The notes under the pieces were generated by a model that worked only from the letters and a program-made list of their open reading frames with translations, did no database searches and was not told the DNA's origin. Both the position numbers and the translations under genes were made by a program. 64,000 nt of DNA from Eutreptiella sp. 'Long Island Sound 2002' (taxonomy: Eukaryota > Euglenozoa > Euglenophyceae > Eutreptiales > Eutreptiaceae): contig OZ038385.1 of NCBI GenBank assembly GCA_964036045.1, positions 34,574,101 through 34,638,100 of the forward strand, given 5' to 3'. This document shows, in pieces, positions 10,382 through 20,913 of this stretch (positions are counted from its first letter, which is position 1; the number at the start of each line of letters is the position of its first letter).

Positions 10382-13300
10382 CTCATAAGCGTACAGCTTG
10401 ACCAGACACTCGCTGCGGTTATTCCATGTTTCTGGATCATCTGTGTTCCCCAGATCAATTGAGTGGTCGTAGTCCACCAACGCCTGGGCATGATCTGGTG
10501 CTGGCTTCGCACGATGGTACTGCAACGCAGCACAGCATGCAAGTGTGGAGCTAGGAGGCAGCAAAGGGCAACATGCTGGGTAACAATGAGCACCAAACTG
10601 GAGATCACCCCAACCCACTCAAACACACACCCTCACCCACCACCCACATCCACTGTATTCAGCATCGACACGAGCCCAGGGGGAAGCCCGGGACGGCCAA
10701 CCTGCTCCAGATCTGCACGGATCTTGTACGCCATGGCATGTTCAGGCTGCAAACGAATGGCGCTCTCCACATCTCTTTGAGCCGCATCCCAATCGATGTC
10801 GGAGACATATGGGGCCAATGCAGCACGCCCCACAAGCGCCTCCACCTGCAAAAATGAACCAGAAACTGAGCTCTGGGCTGCCAGTGGGGACTGTTGGAAA
10901 AGTGCACATCCCAATGGCCTGACACAAGGGTCCAACGCAAAACCATAGCCTTCCCCTCCCCTCTGCCCCCCGTAACGCCACCGTCACTGCCCACTCAAAC
11001 GGACATACTAGTAGGGCCAGACACCCAATGGAGGGGTTTTCCCTATCCTCCAATGCCCCCCCCCCCTCCCAGACCAAAATTTTGCAGTGGCAAAACAAGG
11101 AAGGTACTCAGCGATCATTTTTGTTGGGCCCGTTCTAGTGCACAATCCTTTGGCCCCCCTCCCTGCCACCCCTTGCTTACGCCTCCTGTGCCTCAGACAA
11201 AGGTTCCTTCGACAATGGGCCACAGGCACACGCAACTCTCCAATACGTGACGGACTGGGTCGAAAAGAGGCCAAGTGGCTTCGGTGTCAATCCCCAAACC
11301 ACCAAATCTGACTGAACCGATGTTGGGTCACTTTCTGTATCGTTTAGCACCTGAAAGATCCATGTCCAACTTTGAATTTCATAGCAAATGCAACGGCGCA
11401 CCGACACACACGAAACCCAAGCACAATGCAGTTATAAATGCATTTTTGAGCCCACAATTCATCACCCTGTCAGAGACCCCAACACATCACGGCGAGCTAC
11501 TTTTTGTTTTTTGGGGAACCTCCAAATTATTGTGGTATGGGGGTGTATCAGTTGAATTCTTCCATGCTGCTCATTGAAAGGGACCAGTGGCTCACTTTTC
11601 AGGTTTCGGCCCGGGAGTGCGCGGGCTAGGCAGTGTCTGGGCCTCAGTGTGTGAGGACAGTCAAATGGAAGCGCCAATGAAAAGGGCACCCTGTCACCAA
11701 CTCCAGTCCCGCCTTCATCCCCACTTTGAAGCAAAACACAAATATGCAATTCTATTGTCAGCTTCAGGCCATTAATGCACGCCATAGCTACCGGCACCCT
11801 TATCGCCCCCTGAATTCCTGTGGGGATTGTCCAGGGGCACCAGGCCATCAGAGGCCACCGTGGAGGATTTTAGCGGGCCGCTCAATGAGAGGTCTCGTGA
11901 CAGTGTACATGGACGGTTGCAATAGCCAGCCCCTTGCGTATGCAGTACGCGTTCACTTGTGTTCTCAAGTGCACAGGACTGGCCCCGTATGAGACCCTCA
12001 CTGTGCAGTGCTGGAAGCCAAGCTCACCAGGTGACTGCGACTGGCATCTCCTGATTGTCGCCGCCCAGCGGCGTCCACCCCAGGCTGCCGCGGCCGGACA
12101 CATAATGCAAGGGCAAGCCATTCAGCCGGCATGGACACCAGGGAACAGATCCGGCGCTGTGGGTCATCCTTGTCCAGGAGGTTGATCTACTGTGTTCACA
12201 GGTTTCAGATGGGGATGTTTGTGTAGGACACGAAATGGGGAGCTCGCCAGTGCTGGCACTGTGTCTGTGCAGAGGGGCATTCGCCTGCGGCCCCACTCGC
12301 TACTTTGTCACAGGGATGGATATAAGAGAGGGGGGGTTCCCCCCCCTCAGATCCCGCCTGCCCCCTCCATTGACAATTTACGATTTATGAAATGTGGGAC
12401 CCCTAAAGCGCCTGAGGGGACCCGGACACCGAATTTCAGAACAAGTGAAAACTGCATTCGTGGAACCAGCGCGACGAGGGTCCCAAAATGCATCCTGTGG
12501 TTTTCAGTGGAAACTTTTTCCAACCATTTTTGACCCCCAAAAAGTGTTCTTGGACAACTTGGGGGCCCCCGAAAAAAAATTCGGCGCCTTTGGCGCCGGA
12601 CTTTACAGTGGCTGACAGCCCATTTCGCCAATCGTGAATCCTCAATTCTGCCCCATCCAGAGCCCCCACCCCCACCCTTGTGTCATGTCCATCACTGCTC
12701 TGTCACCCCGAAAAGGTGGGGACTATTCGGCGTACCTCACCCGAACCCTCAGCGCACACACTTATGGTCCCTTGCCAAACGGTGACGGGGAAAAAGGAGG
12801 ATGGGTGCAGTTGCTTGAACACCGCTGGCTACGGCTTTGCTCTCTCCAGACGCCCGCCGTCTTGTTGTGCACGGCTGCAGTGATATGAGGTGGATGCCTG
12901 TTCGGGCACTTCACCCGGGCTTTACAGGAAACCAAAGGGGGCGGGGGCCTGCACGGTGCTGGAGAACAAGGGCGTGAAATTGAGGGGCCGGCGGACCTTC
13001 GCACCCGTCTGCAACTCGAAGGGCTCGGTGGCGGAAGAAGACTGGATCATCAGACCGAAGACCTACACCACAAACGACGTGCTGGAGGGCCGGCGTGTGG
13101 CAGTATTCATGCATTCGCTGAAGTGCCGCGGGAGGGGGTCCGCACAACACTTTCAAGAATAGAGCGGGAGTACAGCAGGGCAATAGAGTTTTCGAACCGT
13201 AGGTTCTCAGTCCCGTTAGAGTCTTTGCATCCGACCACGACTTGCCGGACATGTACATCGAGGGCTCAATCGTTTAGGTACACCAGCATCAATCACTCCG

Positions 13301-15225
13301 TCGGTCGCTGTCTCACTGCGCCGTCTTTTGTGCGCCAAAAGGGCGTGCGGGGGAGGTCGTGGGGACTGGGAGGGCAAGGAAACCCGTTGCACCCCGAAAA
13401 GTCTCGGCGCCACCGAAATCGGGTTTCACAGTGAATCCGACCCCTCAGACCCCCCGCCCCGCCAGTTTTGTTGTTGGCCGGTTCTAAAATGGGAGGCTTT
13501 TGTGTGTCGGGAGGATCCCCCTCCTCCGTTCTGAAACTGGGGCTCGTTGTGCCCGACATCCCGGAATCCAACAGTGGGTTTTGAAAATGACTGTCAGGCG
13601 TCACCCCTTCCACAGGTCCCCACACTGGGAATTTCTGGTCCCAGGGACAAAGGTCCCAGATCTAGGAAGCGTGCACAGCATCGCACTTAACCAGCGGCAA
13701 TATGCGTATGCATCGCCACACACCCTTCACTATCAGTACTGATATCCGAGCCTTGACCCATCACATTGTTCCGGTGTGCAGTCACGGCTCGGCTGCGCGG
13801 GGTGCCTCACACACAATCGCTGGCGACGTGGGTTGGCATGGATGTTGTGTCACATGTGTCGTGCACTTCAATGATACTTGACGCCCGTGTGTGCTGTGCG
13901 GACCCACGCGACCCCCCTTCACTGCCACTGGCCCCGATATCGTATCGGACTGAGACAGAAATCCCCGGGTTCTTGCCCCCCCCACCCCCCCCCGCCCCGA
14001 GCCGACCCACCTTCCCGGTTCCCAAACTGGGGGCTGTGTCCTCGGCATTCGGGAACCGAACCCTGGCGGATGGAAAATTGCCCCAAGGGGGGGAGGGGTC
14101 GTATGAGCCCCGGGGGGTGGGAAACAGGGCTCTTGTGTCAGGTGCCTTGATTTTGGCCATTCTTTTTTCCATCAAAAAGGGGGGGCAAATGACCACTTTT
14201 CAGACCCATCTCAACGCACGTATTCCAAAAATACCACTTTTGTTTTTGGGTTTTTGGTCCCCATGTCGGTCCCATGGCAATGTCCTGACAGAAGAGCCCC
14301 GCCCCGTCTTGAAAGGGGGGCTCATACGACCCCTCCCCGCCCTTGGAGCATATTTCCACCCGCCCCGGGTTTGGCAAATGACTGGCGGGCGGACCCCCGA
14401 AGGTCCTCAAACTGGGGATTGTTGTGCCAGGAACACAAGTCCCCGACCCCAGAACCGGACATGCGGTGTGTCCCGAGGGGACACAAATCCCAAATGTGAG
14501 AACAGGCCGTGTTTGGACGTGCGCCGCAATCGAAAGTCTGATGTCTGCAAGGGACCGGAACTGATGCCACGTCTCCGCACCCACAAAAGCGCCGAATTCC
14601 ATGCAAAATCCGTGCCACACCTTCTGCGCGTCCACGTCGAGCGCCCGGGTGTACAAGATTCGAGCCTCGACGTAGTCCTGCCCTCCGACGGCCTCTTTGG
14701 CCATTTTGAGGAAGTCCTCCATCGAGTGAGGCTGCACCGGTTGGGCCGTGATCAGGCGCTGCACGTACGCCCTCACGTCAGAGCCCAGCCTAAGACATCG
14801 GTTCGACGCGGGTGACCCCTGCCCTACTCATCATCTCCCCCCTCCGCCTTCAAACCCCCCCCCCACCCTTCCCCCACATTCCCATCCAACACACCTTTGA
14901 CCGCCGGCCCCCACGCTCTCGTACGGCTGCCCACCACGACTTCGACAGTGCATTCCTTACAACCTGGTCACCCCCCCCGGACAGCGTTCATGGGGCCGTT
15001 CGGCATCTTCGGGGAGTGGGAGGGGGCCTCCCCGGCGTACCCCCGGGTGCCCATTTTGTGTGCCAGGGCAGAGGGGGCCTGCACATACCTGACCCACCGA
15101 TCATGATGCTCCCCCAGGTCCTGCAACACCTCCTTCCACTGGTCTGGCGTGCGGTGCAGGGACGCGGGGGTGCGCACCACCTGCCCCCGGGCCGCAATTT
15201 CATCAACCGGCTTCAAGACCGACAG
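10382..15225 (-). CDS. TPR-type repeat protein, partial gene model
   Basis: Four minus-strand exons join in frame with GT..AG borders: 15225-15089, 14789-14621, 10845-10702 and 10519-10382. The first intron is phase 2 and the join restores an arginine codon exactly. The later introns are phase 0. The 196 codons include a helix pair from MEDFLKMAKEAVGG to YTRALDVDAQK, and two TPR-like repeats containing AAQRDVESAIRLQPEHAMAY and ALVDYDHSIDLGN. Such repeats form helical scaffolds that bind partner proteins. Both the start and the end of the gene are missing, and a 3.8-kb intron separates exons two and three. I do not know which TPR family this is. Loss of function cannot be excluded. Confidence 0.65.
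12890..13162 (+). CDS. Exon-like stretch nested in the TPR gene intron, opposite strand
   Basis: After a good acceptor (CTTTACAG near 12925) a plus-strand frame reads as convincing protein: TVLENKGVKLRGRRTF, then EEDWIIRPKTYTTNDVLEG and RRVAVFMHSLKCRG, before a stop at 13160-13162. The minus-strand frames over the same bases look random by comparison. I recognise no family. It may be an exon of a nested gene, or a captured fragment carried by a transposon. No partner exon was found. Confidence 0.35.
   Translation: MDACSGTSPGLYRKPKGAGACTVLENKGVKLRGRRTFAPVCNSKGSVAEEDWIIRPKTYTTNDVLEGRRVAVFMHSLKCRGRGSAQHFQE
13500..14480. repeat. Degenerate interspersed repeat inside the TPR gene intron
   Basis: A loose motif of about 45 bases (AAACTGGGG, then TTGTG, then CCAGGAAC or CCCGACAT) recurs near 13530, 13625, 14025 and 14405 with substantial divergence. 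It makes up much of the 3.8-kb intron between the second and third TPR exons. The 349-codon plus-strand frame crossing it is a chance frame in GC-rich DNA. Confidence 0.45.
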
Positions 15226-15649
15226 CTTGCAAAACGCGCAGAACAGCCCTGCAGCACACAGTAGCACGCGCGGGGGTGGCCTCCCTAGTGAATGACGCCC
15301 CCTGTGCATCAGCCGGGCCCACGCTCAACAAGCGGCAGCGCACACGTGCAGTCTTAGGCACCGCGATCCCACACGAGGTTGCCGCTTCCGTCCTTTGAAC
15401 GCCGGCTTCACACACGGGGCGGACACCCCCAGGACAAGTGCCACCGCCCCCCTTTGGAGTACACTTGCCAGGTGAACCGCAGCCCCCACCGGGGGGGATT
15501 ACAGGATTGTAGACGAATGGCAGAAGGGCAAGTTCACGGGGGCGGGGCGGGGGATCGGTGTGGGGGAGGGGGGCACTAGGTCATGGCCTAAACTGTCCCT
15601 TGGCCGCTTCGCGCTGTTTGTTGTGTCCTCTCAGCTGCCTCTTTGTGCC

Positions 15650-15799
15650 ATGGATCTTGATCTAGACCTGCCCAGAGAACTGCCTGAAGGCGATGATGCG
15701 AATATGGGAAGTATCCCTCGTCAGACTACGGAAGAGTTGTCACATTGTGTGCGTTACGTTTTGTTGTTCTGCATCTTTGGCCAGTCAGTTGTTGTTCTT
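15650..15799 (+). CDS. Possible first exon or small ORF, acidic N-terminus
   Basis: An ATG at 15650 opens with MDLDLDLPRELPEGDDANMG, followed by a hydrophilic stretch and then a hydrophobic tail before the stop. The first 33 codons look coding. The composition changes after TTGTGTGCG at about 15747, where a GT donor could end an exon. No matching downstream exon was identified, so the gene is unknown. Confidence 0.3.
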
Positions 15800-16140
15800 T
15801 GAGGTGTGGGGAGGCTGTAGGTCTCCGACGTTTTGACACCCTCAAGGGGGGAGGGGGGATTAAGAGGGGGCGGGGGGGGGGTTTTACACCCGAAAAGGGC
15901 CGGAGCAATGGATACGTCGTCGAAATCACATCAGGCGCATCACATCCTTCGGGCGGGTGTGAAAATGCAGTTGTCGGCGGCCCAGCCCCTGGCCCACCCG
16001 TTTTGTGCACTTCGCAGGCAGGGGGCCACTCCGGACACAGCATCGTTTATCCTTTCGGGGCGGAGAAGCAGAACAGGCAGTCTTTGATGCAAAAAATAGG
16101 GGGGGGGGGGGGCAAATGCCGGACTCCGTCACACACAAAG

Positions 16141-16239
16141 GTCGACCGCCAACTGCCCTCGGTGAACTGCCAGGTTCCGTTGGTTAAACGCCAAGCGCTG
16201 TCAGTCAACCGCCAAGCGCAGTCCGTCAACCGCCAATCC
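16141..16239 (+). repeat. 21-bp minisatellite coding for VNRQ-type heptads
   Basis: Five head-to-tail 21-bp units start at 16141, 16162, 16183, 16204 and 16225, the last one partial. Read on the plus strand they give repeated heptapeptides ending in VNRQ or VNCQ. A related short piece (CGCCAACCGCC..GTGAACC) occurs again at about 51479-51510. Confidence 0.85.
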
Positions 16240-16438
16240 TAAACGGGGTCTTGTCACAAGAGAAAAAAAGAGAAACTGCCTCCTTCGGGCCGTCCTGAGC
16301 GTCAGCCCACCACCGTTGCCACCCCCTCGCTCACATCCGCATCTGACGTGCGGTTCAGTGGGGCACCGACCCCTCGCGCCTCAGCAGGACGCTGCCCTTT
16401 GACCTTCCACGGGTGTCTGTGTAGGTTTCCCCCTTTTT

Positions 16439-16645
16439 GGGGGGGGGGGGGGTCCGCCGAGAGCAGGCCAGTGCCCCACAACACTATGCGTCGTGCGCAG
16501 GCCTTTGCTTACTGATACGGGGGGGGGGGGGGTCAAATTCCCTGCCCCCCGAAGGATTTGGGTTGACCCACCCACCCACCCACCCACCCACATAAGAAAA
16601 TTGCTCCTCAGGGAACAAAAATGCCCCACAACACTATGCGTCGTG
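16439..16645. repeat. Poly-G tracts and a duplicated 24-base block
   Basis: Two 14-base G runs (16439-16452, 16519-16532) lie within 100 bases, followed by a CCAC repeat at about 16569-16592. The block TGCCCCACAACACTATGCG occurs at about 16472 and again at about 16622, which indicates a local duplication. Confidence 0.8.
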
Positions 16646-17005
16646 TGCAATGTGGCACATGATGTGCGGGGTGAGCGGTCTGTGTGCACAGGGTGCACCA
16701 CGCAACGCCGTCCATTTGGGAGGGAGCGGCATTTTTTTTGACTGAAACTAGAAGCAACCGTGGCCGCCTCAACCCCCCCGCCCCTGACTGCCCGCGCACT
16801 GCGCGCTATTTTGGAACCTGCTTCCCAGCTACTAGCCTTCAAACGGTCCCCTTTCAAATGCCCCCTGAAACCAGCCTCTGAACAGCCTACTTGTTCAGAG
16901 CTGCTCCCAACCTCAGGCCAAGACAACACGCAAAAGACGACAGGACAACAGGCCACTTTGGGGTCCAGGCGGGTGCAATGACAAGCCGGCCAGTCCAACT
17001 TCTAT

Positions 17006-17410
17006 GTGGTTGCCCGCACGTGGGGACGGCCCAGAGAGACCCCACTACGCATACCCGGCATGCGCCGCTTCGGGGGGACGGGTCCACACAACACCTGTCG
17101 CCCCTTGCCCCGCCGGGGCACCCTATTCAGCCCAAACGAGCACTGCACACACCACTGCGACCGGGTCGCCCCACCTGACTGCACCTGCCCAACCAACCAC
17201 TTCCCCTCCTTTGCGGTGGGACCACAGCAACGTGCAGTGTGCGCACAGTGCAAACACATCCCCCGGATTTTAGTGGACAGCGAGGGCCAAAGCACGAACC
17301 GATTTCCCAACGCAGAGCCTGTCCTGAAAAGCCCACATGATGGAATTGCAGGACCACATGTGTATCTCAAATTGCCAAAACATAACAACGTCAGCCTCTT
17401 TAGTCACTGA
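17006..17410 (+). CDS. Hypothetical ORF, 134 codons
   Basis: The second half of this plus-strand frame reads as ordinary protein with several cysteines (VCAQCKHIPRILVDSEGQ, then PNAEPVLKSPHDG, then PHVYLKLPKHN) up to the stop. Cysteine and histidine pairs earlier (CTHHC, CTC) could bind a metal, but the spacing fits no motif I know. No splice partner was found. It could be a terminal exon, a transposon piece or chance. Confidence 0.3.
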   Translation: MVARTWGRPRETPLRIPGMRRFGGTGPHNTCRPLPRRGTLFSPNEHCTHHCDRVAPPDCTCPTNHFPSFAVGPQQRAVCAQCKHIPRILVDSEGQSTNRFPNAEPVLKSPHDGIAGPHVYLKLPKHNNVSLFSH

Positions 17411-17584
17411 ATGCTTCAATCTTGCCCTTGTCAGCAGGAAATGGGGCGGGAGACCTAAAAAGAGCTAAGCGAAGGTGTAGGTGGAACCTTTGGTAGACGA
17501 ACCTTGTTTCCCACAGCCACACACCAAGAGCTACTGGATTGCAACTACTCAAAGGCACATATCGTCAAAAGGGGCAGGAATGCA

Positions 17585-17757
17585 AGACGATGCAAATTGG
17601 TGTGAGAACACGAAACGCAGTGTCAGAGCGAGACGCTACTGCGTTTGTGCTTTTCGGAGCGCTGTCTGCATACAGCACGGCATCAAAGAAAGCATTGCGG
17701 GTGACCAAGCCGCTCAACATCCTTGATGAGGTAAAGACACCATGCATTACCGGCATG
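17585..17757 (-). CDS. Possible following exon, unassigned
   Basis: In a minus-strand frame this reads GVFTSSRMLSGLVTRNAFF, then DAVLYADSAPKSTNAVASR. It has the composition of host exons and lies just downstream of the helical exon at 17861-18097. An acceptor at GCTGTATGCAG would be in the right phase to receive that exon, but the donor at the far end is weak. Borders are therefore uncertain. Confidence 0.35.
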
Positions 17758-17860
17758 GCCGTAGATGGGGGAGGGGGCGGGGGGTCAAAAACCAGGGGCG
17801 AGATGGGGTGCGGGCATGGACGTGCCAACAAAGGAGGTGGTGGAAAGAGGCAGGACACAC

Positions 17861-18097
17861 CCGCAGTGACTATGATGCGTGTGGTATCTGAAGCATCGTC
17901 CGCCAGCTCCGATGCTGTGGTACGCATGTGCAGTCCGATCATATCCAATATCTCCACCAGCAGCTGCGCTTTCTCCATAAGTGGGGCGTCCAGGGCCGAC
18001 TGCAACACACTCTGGGCGGGTAGTGTGGGCACCAGCACAGGAAGTATCCGGAGCACACTGTCCACCCAGTCCTCAGCCGCCTTGAACGAATCCAATC
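17861..18097 (-). CDS. Internal exon encoding a hydrophobic helical segment
   Basis: The exon is bounded by a clear acceptor (TTGTTGCAG) at 18098 and a donor (GGTGTGT) at 17860, and reads LDSFKAAEDWVDSVLRIL, then PAQSVLQSALDAPLMEKAQ and LLVEILDMIGLHMRTTASEL on the minus strand. It would start and end in phase 1. The pattern suggests helical-repeat or bundle structure. It lies downstream of the coiled-coil gene on the same strand and could be its continuation, but no connecting exon of suitable phase was found between 18.1 and 20.9 kb. Confidence 0.5.
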
Positions 18098-19299
18098 CTG
18101 CAACAAGGCATGCCGGAGGACTACCCCACGTGCAAAGAGGAGGAGGCTAGTCCGGCCCAGAGGCGTTGACGGCAAACGTGCGCGTTCACGCGCCGATCCT
18201 GAAATCAGTCACCCACGGTGGGAAAAAAAAAGTTGCTTCTTGGCTGAGGTCAGGCAAGTCCATAAAGGCTGGTTGGCTACCGTGCCGAAGTGGTGGCGCG
18301 GGGGGGGGGAGAAGATCTCAAGCCCAGGCTGGTATGCACACCGGGTACAACAGCAAGCTCCATGTTCAAGTCAGATTAGACACGTCCGACTGGCAGATAA
18401 ACCGCGTGGACGGAACCTCCGGAAGAAGAAGCCGTCCACCAGGAGCTTCAGGAGCCGTAAAAGAGGGCCATGAAGGCTCCTGTGTGGTTACAGTGTCTAG
18501 TGCCCTGCTTACGAATCAAGGTCAGTTCTGGGGCTCAGTGTGTGCGTGCGGAGGGGGGACTGGGGAACGGGGGGAGGTGCAGTTTTGTGGGTGAAGTGGA
18601 AAGTGTGTGCCGTGGCTAATCACGGGGGATCCACACAGCAGACACACCTCCCCTCGCATTTGGTGATACACGTCAGTTCCACACGTCAGGAGTCGGGGGT
18701 CCAGAAGATGCACACTTTCAAAATTTGGGGACAAACACGATTTCCAAGTCTGCTTGGAGAATGCATTGGAGGGCAAATAACAGACCTTTGAAACAAGGTG
18801 AGTGGGGATCGCGTCGCAGAAGGAAATTCACCCAATCCTTCAGTAACGGTGCGCCAGCGTCTCGGTTGAGCAGGCCCTGCACAGCACCGAATTCATGTGG
18901 TTATGGGACGACCCACTCTACCACTTCTCGGTGCCCTGTCAGAAACTGCGGCCCTACCCATCCCCAACACCTTGCATACTCAATATGGCACGGGCCCGCC
19001 TCTTGTTCTGATTATCATACAAATGGGGCTTTTTATGTTGAATTCTAATTTTTGTGCAGACCAAAACATTCTATTTTGCAAAATTTGGTCGGCACACCCA
19101 AAAAACGAACAACTGGCCGTCTCTTTTTTGTTTGCACATTCATTTTGCGAAATCATCAGCCTTTTCGGCAACAAATACAATGAATTGGGCAAAACACTAG
19201 TTGTTTTTTCGTGTTCCTGTTTTTTTTTGCGGTTTGAGTCTTTCTTTTGGAGAGCAGCCCATTTGCCCAACCGAATTTCGTGGAGGCTGTTAGGCAGCT

Positions 19300-19445
19300 G
19301 CCCTTCTTTCCAGGGGGCTTCCGGATGGTCGCTGTTAGTTCCAAGAGGTTGCTGAATGGTGCTGTTTTTTTGGCTGGGGGCTTCTGGATGGTCACTGCTA
19401 TTCCTGGAGGGTCGCCGTTGTTTCCTGGAGGCTTTCAGGCCCCCT
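19300..19445 (+). repeat. Degenerate repeat around GGGGGCTTCTGGATGG
   Basis: Three or four diverged copies of a TTCCTGGAGG/GGCTTCxGGATGGTC block follow one another. They lie just before a plus-strand ORF and probably derive from local slippage. Confidence 0.45.
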
Positions 19446-19508
19446 TCACCGACTGGTTCAGTGGTCCGCCCAGATCGCTGAACAGCAAAATTCCCTCAGG
19501 GGCATCCA

Positions 19509-20375
19509 ATGGGCATCTTGGAGGAGGCCGAGTTTGACAAATACTCTTTTGTGGTGCGGGGACGCCACCCAGTTTTCATATTGCAGAATGCACAGAACAA
19601 TGGCTGCATGCCAAACCAACGACTGGAAGCGGATTGGGCTGGACGGATGGTGTTGTCGGGCTCGACGGATGGTGTTTGGATGTCAGCCAAAGATGGCTCG
19701 TTGGCTATTGGAGGTAGTCACCCCCTTTCTGGCGGCGACTTCAGTACGATGGAAAATGAATGCATGCCTATTTCCCACCCCGCCCCGCCTTGCTGGACCT
19801 CTGACGCCAGAGCCGGAGCAAACACCGTGCTGCTTGGAATGCACCACAGCCTACCACCTCAGCAGATAAGTATATCGAATGGCGAAGGGGTGGGGTTGGT
19901 GGTGATGTGGCAACTTGGCGTCCGCCCAGCAGGGGAATACACCTGCTGGGGGGTGGGCGTTTGCTGGGATTGGGCCGCTTGGTGCTTGCTGGCACGCCCT
20001 CAGCAGGTGATACTGTGCTGCGAAAGCCTTGGGAGGGGGGCGGGGGGCTTTGTACCGTTCGAGGCCATACATGTGGCCACCAGTCAACAGAGGGGATCGG
20101 CCTCGCAGCGCCTCGTCATACTCTGCTCTTCAACTTCATCTTCATCGTCCTGGAGCTCATACAAAGCCCCTCCACGTTGCTGGACCTCGTACAAAGAAAG
20201 CCTCTCGCAATCATCACTTCTCTACAAGCCTCAGCAGCCGTCTGCAACCATCCACACCACTCAAGAAACCTCAGACCAATCAATCAGAAACCTCTTTACC
20301 CCCCTCCCAAAGGGCTCCGCTGCTGGGGACGCCGCAATCCGACGGACAGCATCGACCTTTACCCACCCTTGGTAA
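19509..20375 (+). CDS. Hypothetical ORF, 288 codons
   Basis: This is one of the longer single frames that does not simply oppose a recognised exon. It begins MGILEEAEFDKYSFVVRG and contains a glycine-rich stretch. From about residue 205 it becomes very serine-rich and threonine-rich, which is typical of frames running through a repeat. The first 90 residues may be real coding sequence. No domain is recognised and no splice joins are evident. Confidence 0.25.
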   Translation: MGILEEAEFDKYSFVVRGRHPVFILQNAQNNGCMPNQRLEADWAGRMVLSGSTDGVWMSAKDGSLAIGGSHPLSGGDFSTMENECMPISHPAPPCWTSDARAGANTVLLGMHHSLPPQQISISNGEGVGLVVMWQLGVRPAGEYTCWGVGVCWDWAAWCLLARPQQVILCCESLGRGAGGFVPFEAIHVATSQQRGSASQRLVILCSSTSSSSSWSSYKAPPRCWTSYKESLSQSSLLYKPQQPSATIHTTQETSDQSIRNLFTPLPKGSAAGDAAIRRTASTFTHPW

Positions 20376-20798
20376 CCCACAGAAGCCGTCCACTCCTGAC
20401 AGACCTCCATACCTCCACAACGCACTGAAATAGTGGACCGCCTGCACAATCATGCCGACCGGGGGCAAAGCACCAAGCACCCGCATCACCAAAGACGTCC
20501 GAGCCCCCTGGCCCCACGAATATTCTTGCTGTGTCAGGAACGCACCAGAGCGATGAGCAACTGGATTGGTGGGCTTTGGAAAGTGGATGCCCGAACCGAT
20601 AAATGCATCCGCTTGTGGGGGATGGTGCCGAGGAGGTCTCTGGCACTGGGGTCTCTTCATGCGTGTTGGCACCAAGCATGTGAATACATTCATCCGGGTG
20701 GGAAGGGCCTGGATCGTCAGTGATGATGGGGATGCTGGATGCTTGTTAGCATCCCTAAACAGCTAATACCCCCTTCCCCTCGGGGGACTTGATCAGTA

Positions 20799-20859
20799 GG
20801 GGGGGGGGGGGCTCACGCCCCGTGATGTAGCTGCCTTGTTTAGGGGGGGGGGGGGGGGG
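20799..20859. repeat. Paired poly-G tracts (13 and 17 G)
   Basis: Two uninterrupted G runs at 20799-20811 and 20843-20859 are separated by 31 bases, just beyond the last recognised exon of the coiled-coil gene. G runs of this kind can fold as quadruplexes. Any effect on that gene is inference. Confidence 0.9.
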
Positions 20860-20913
20860 CAGGCACTCAGCTACAGCTTCCCCAGGGTCACAGTCCCGAC
20901 ATCACACGTTGAC

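Noticed and set aside
13766-14815. 349-codon plus-strand frame
   Set aside because: It lies opposite a TPR exon with clean splice sites and runs through a repeat and poly-C stretch. It is a chance frame in GC-rich DNA.
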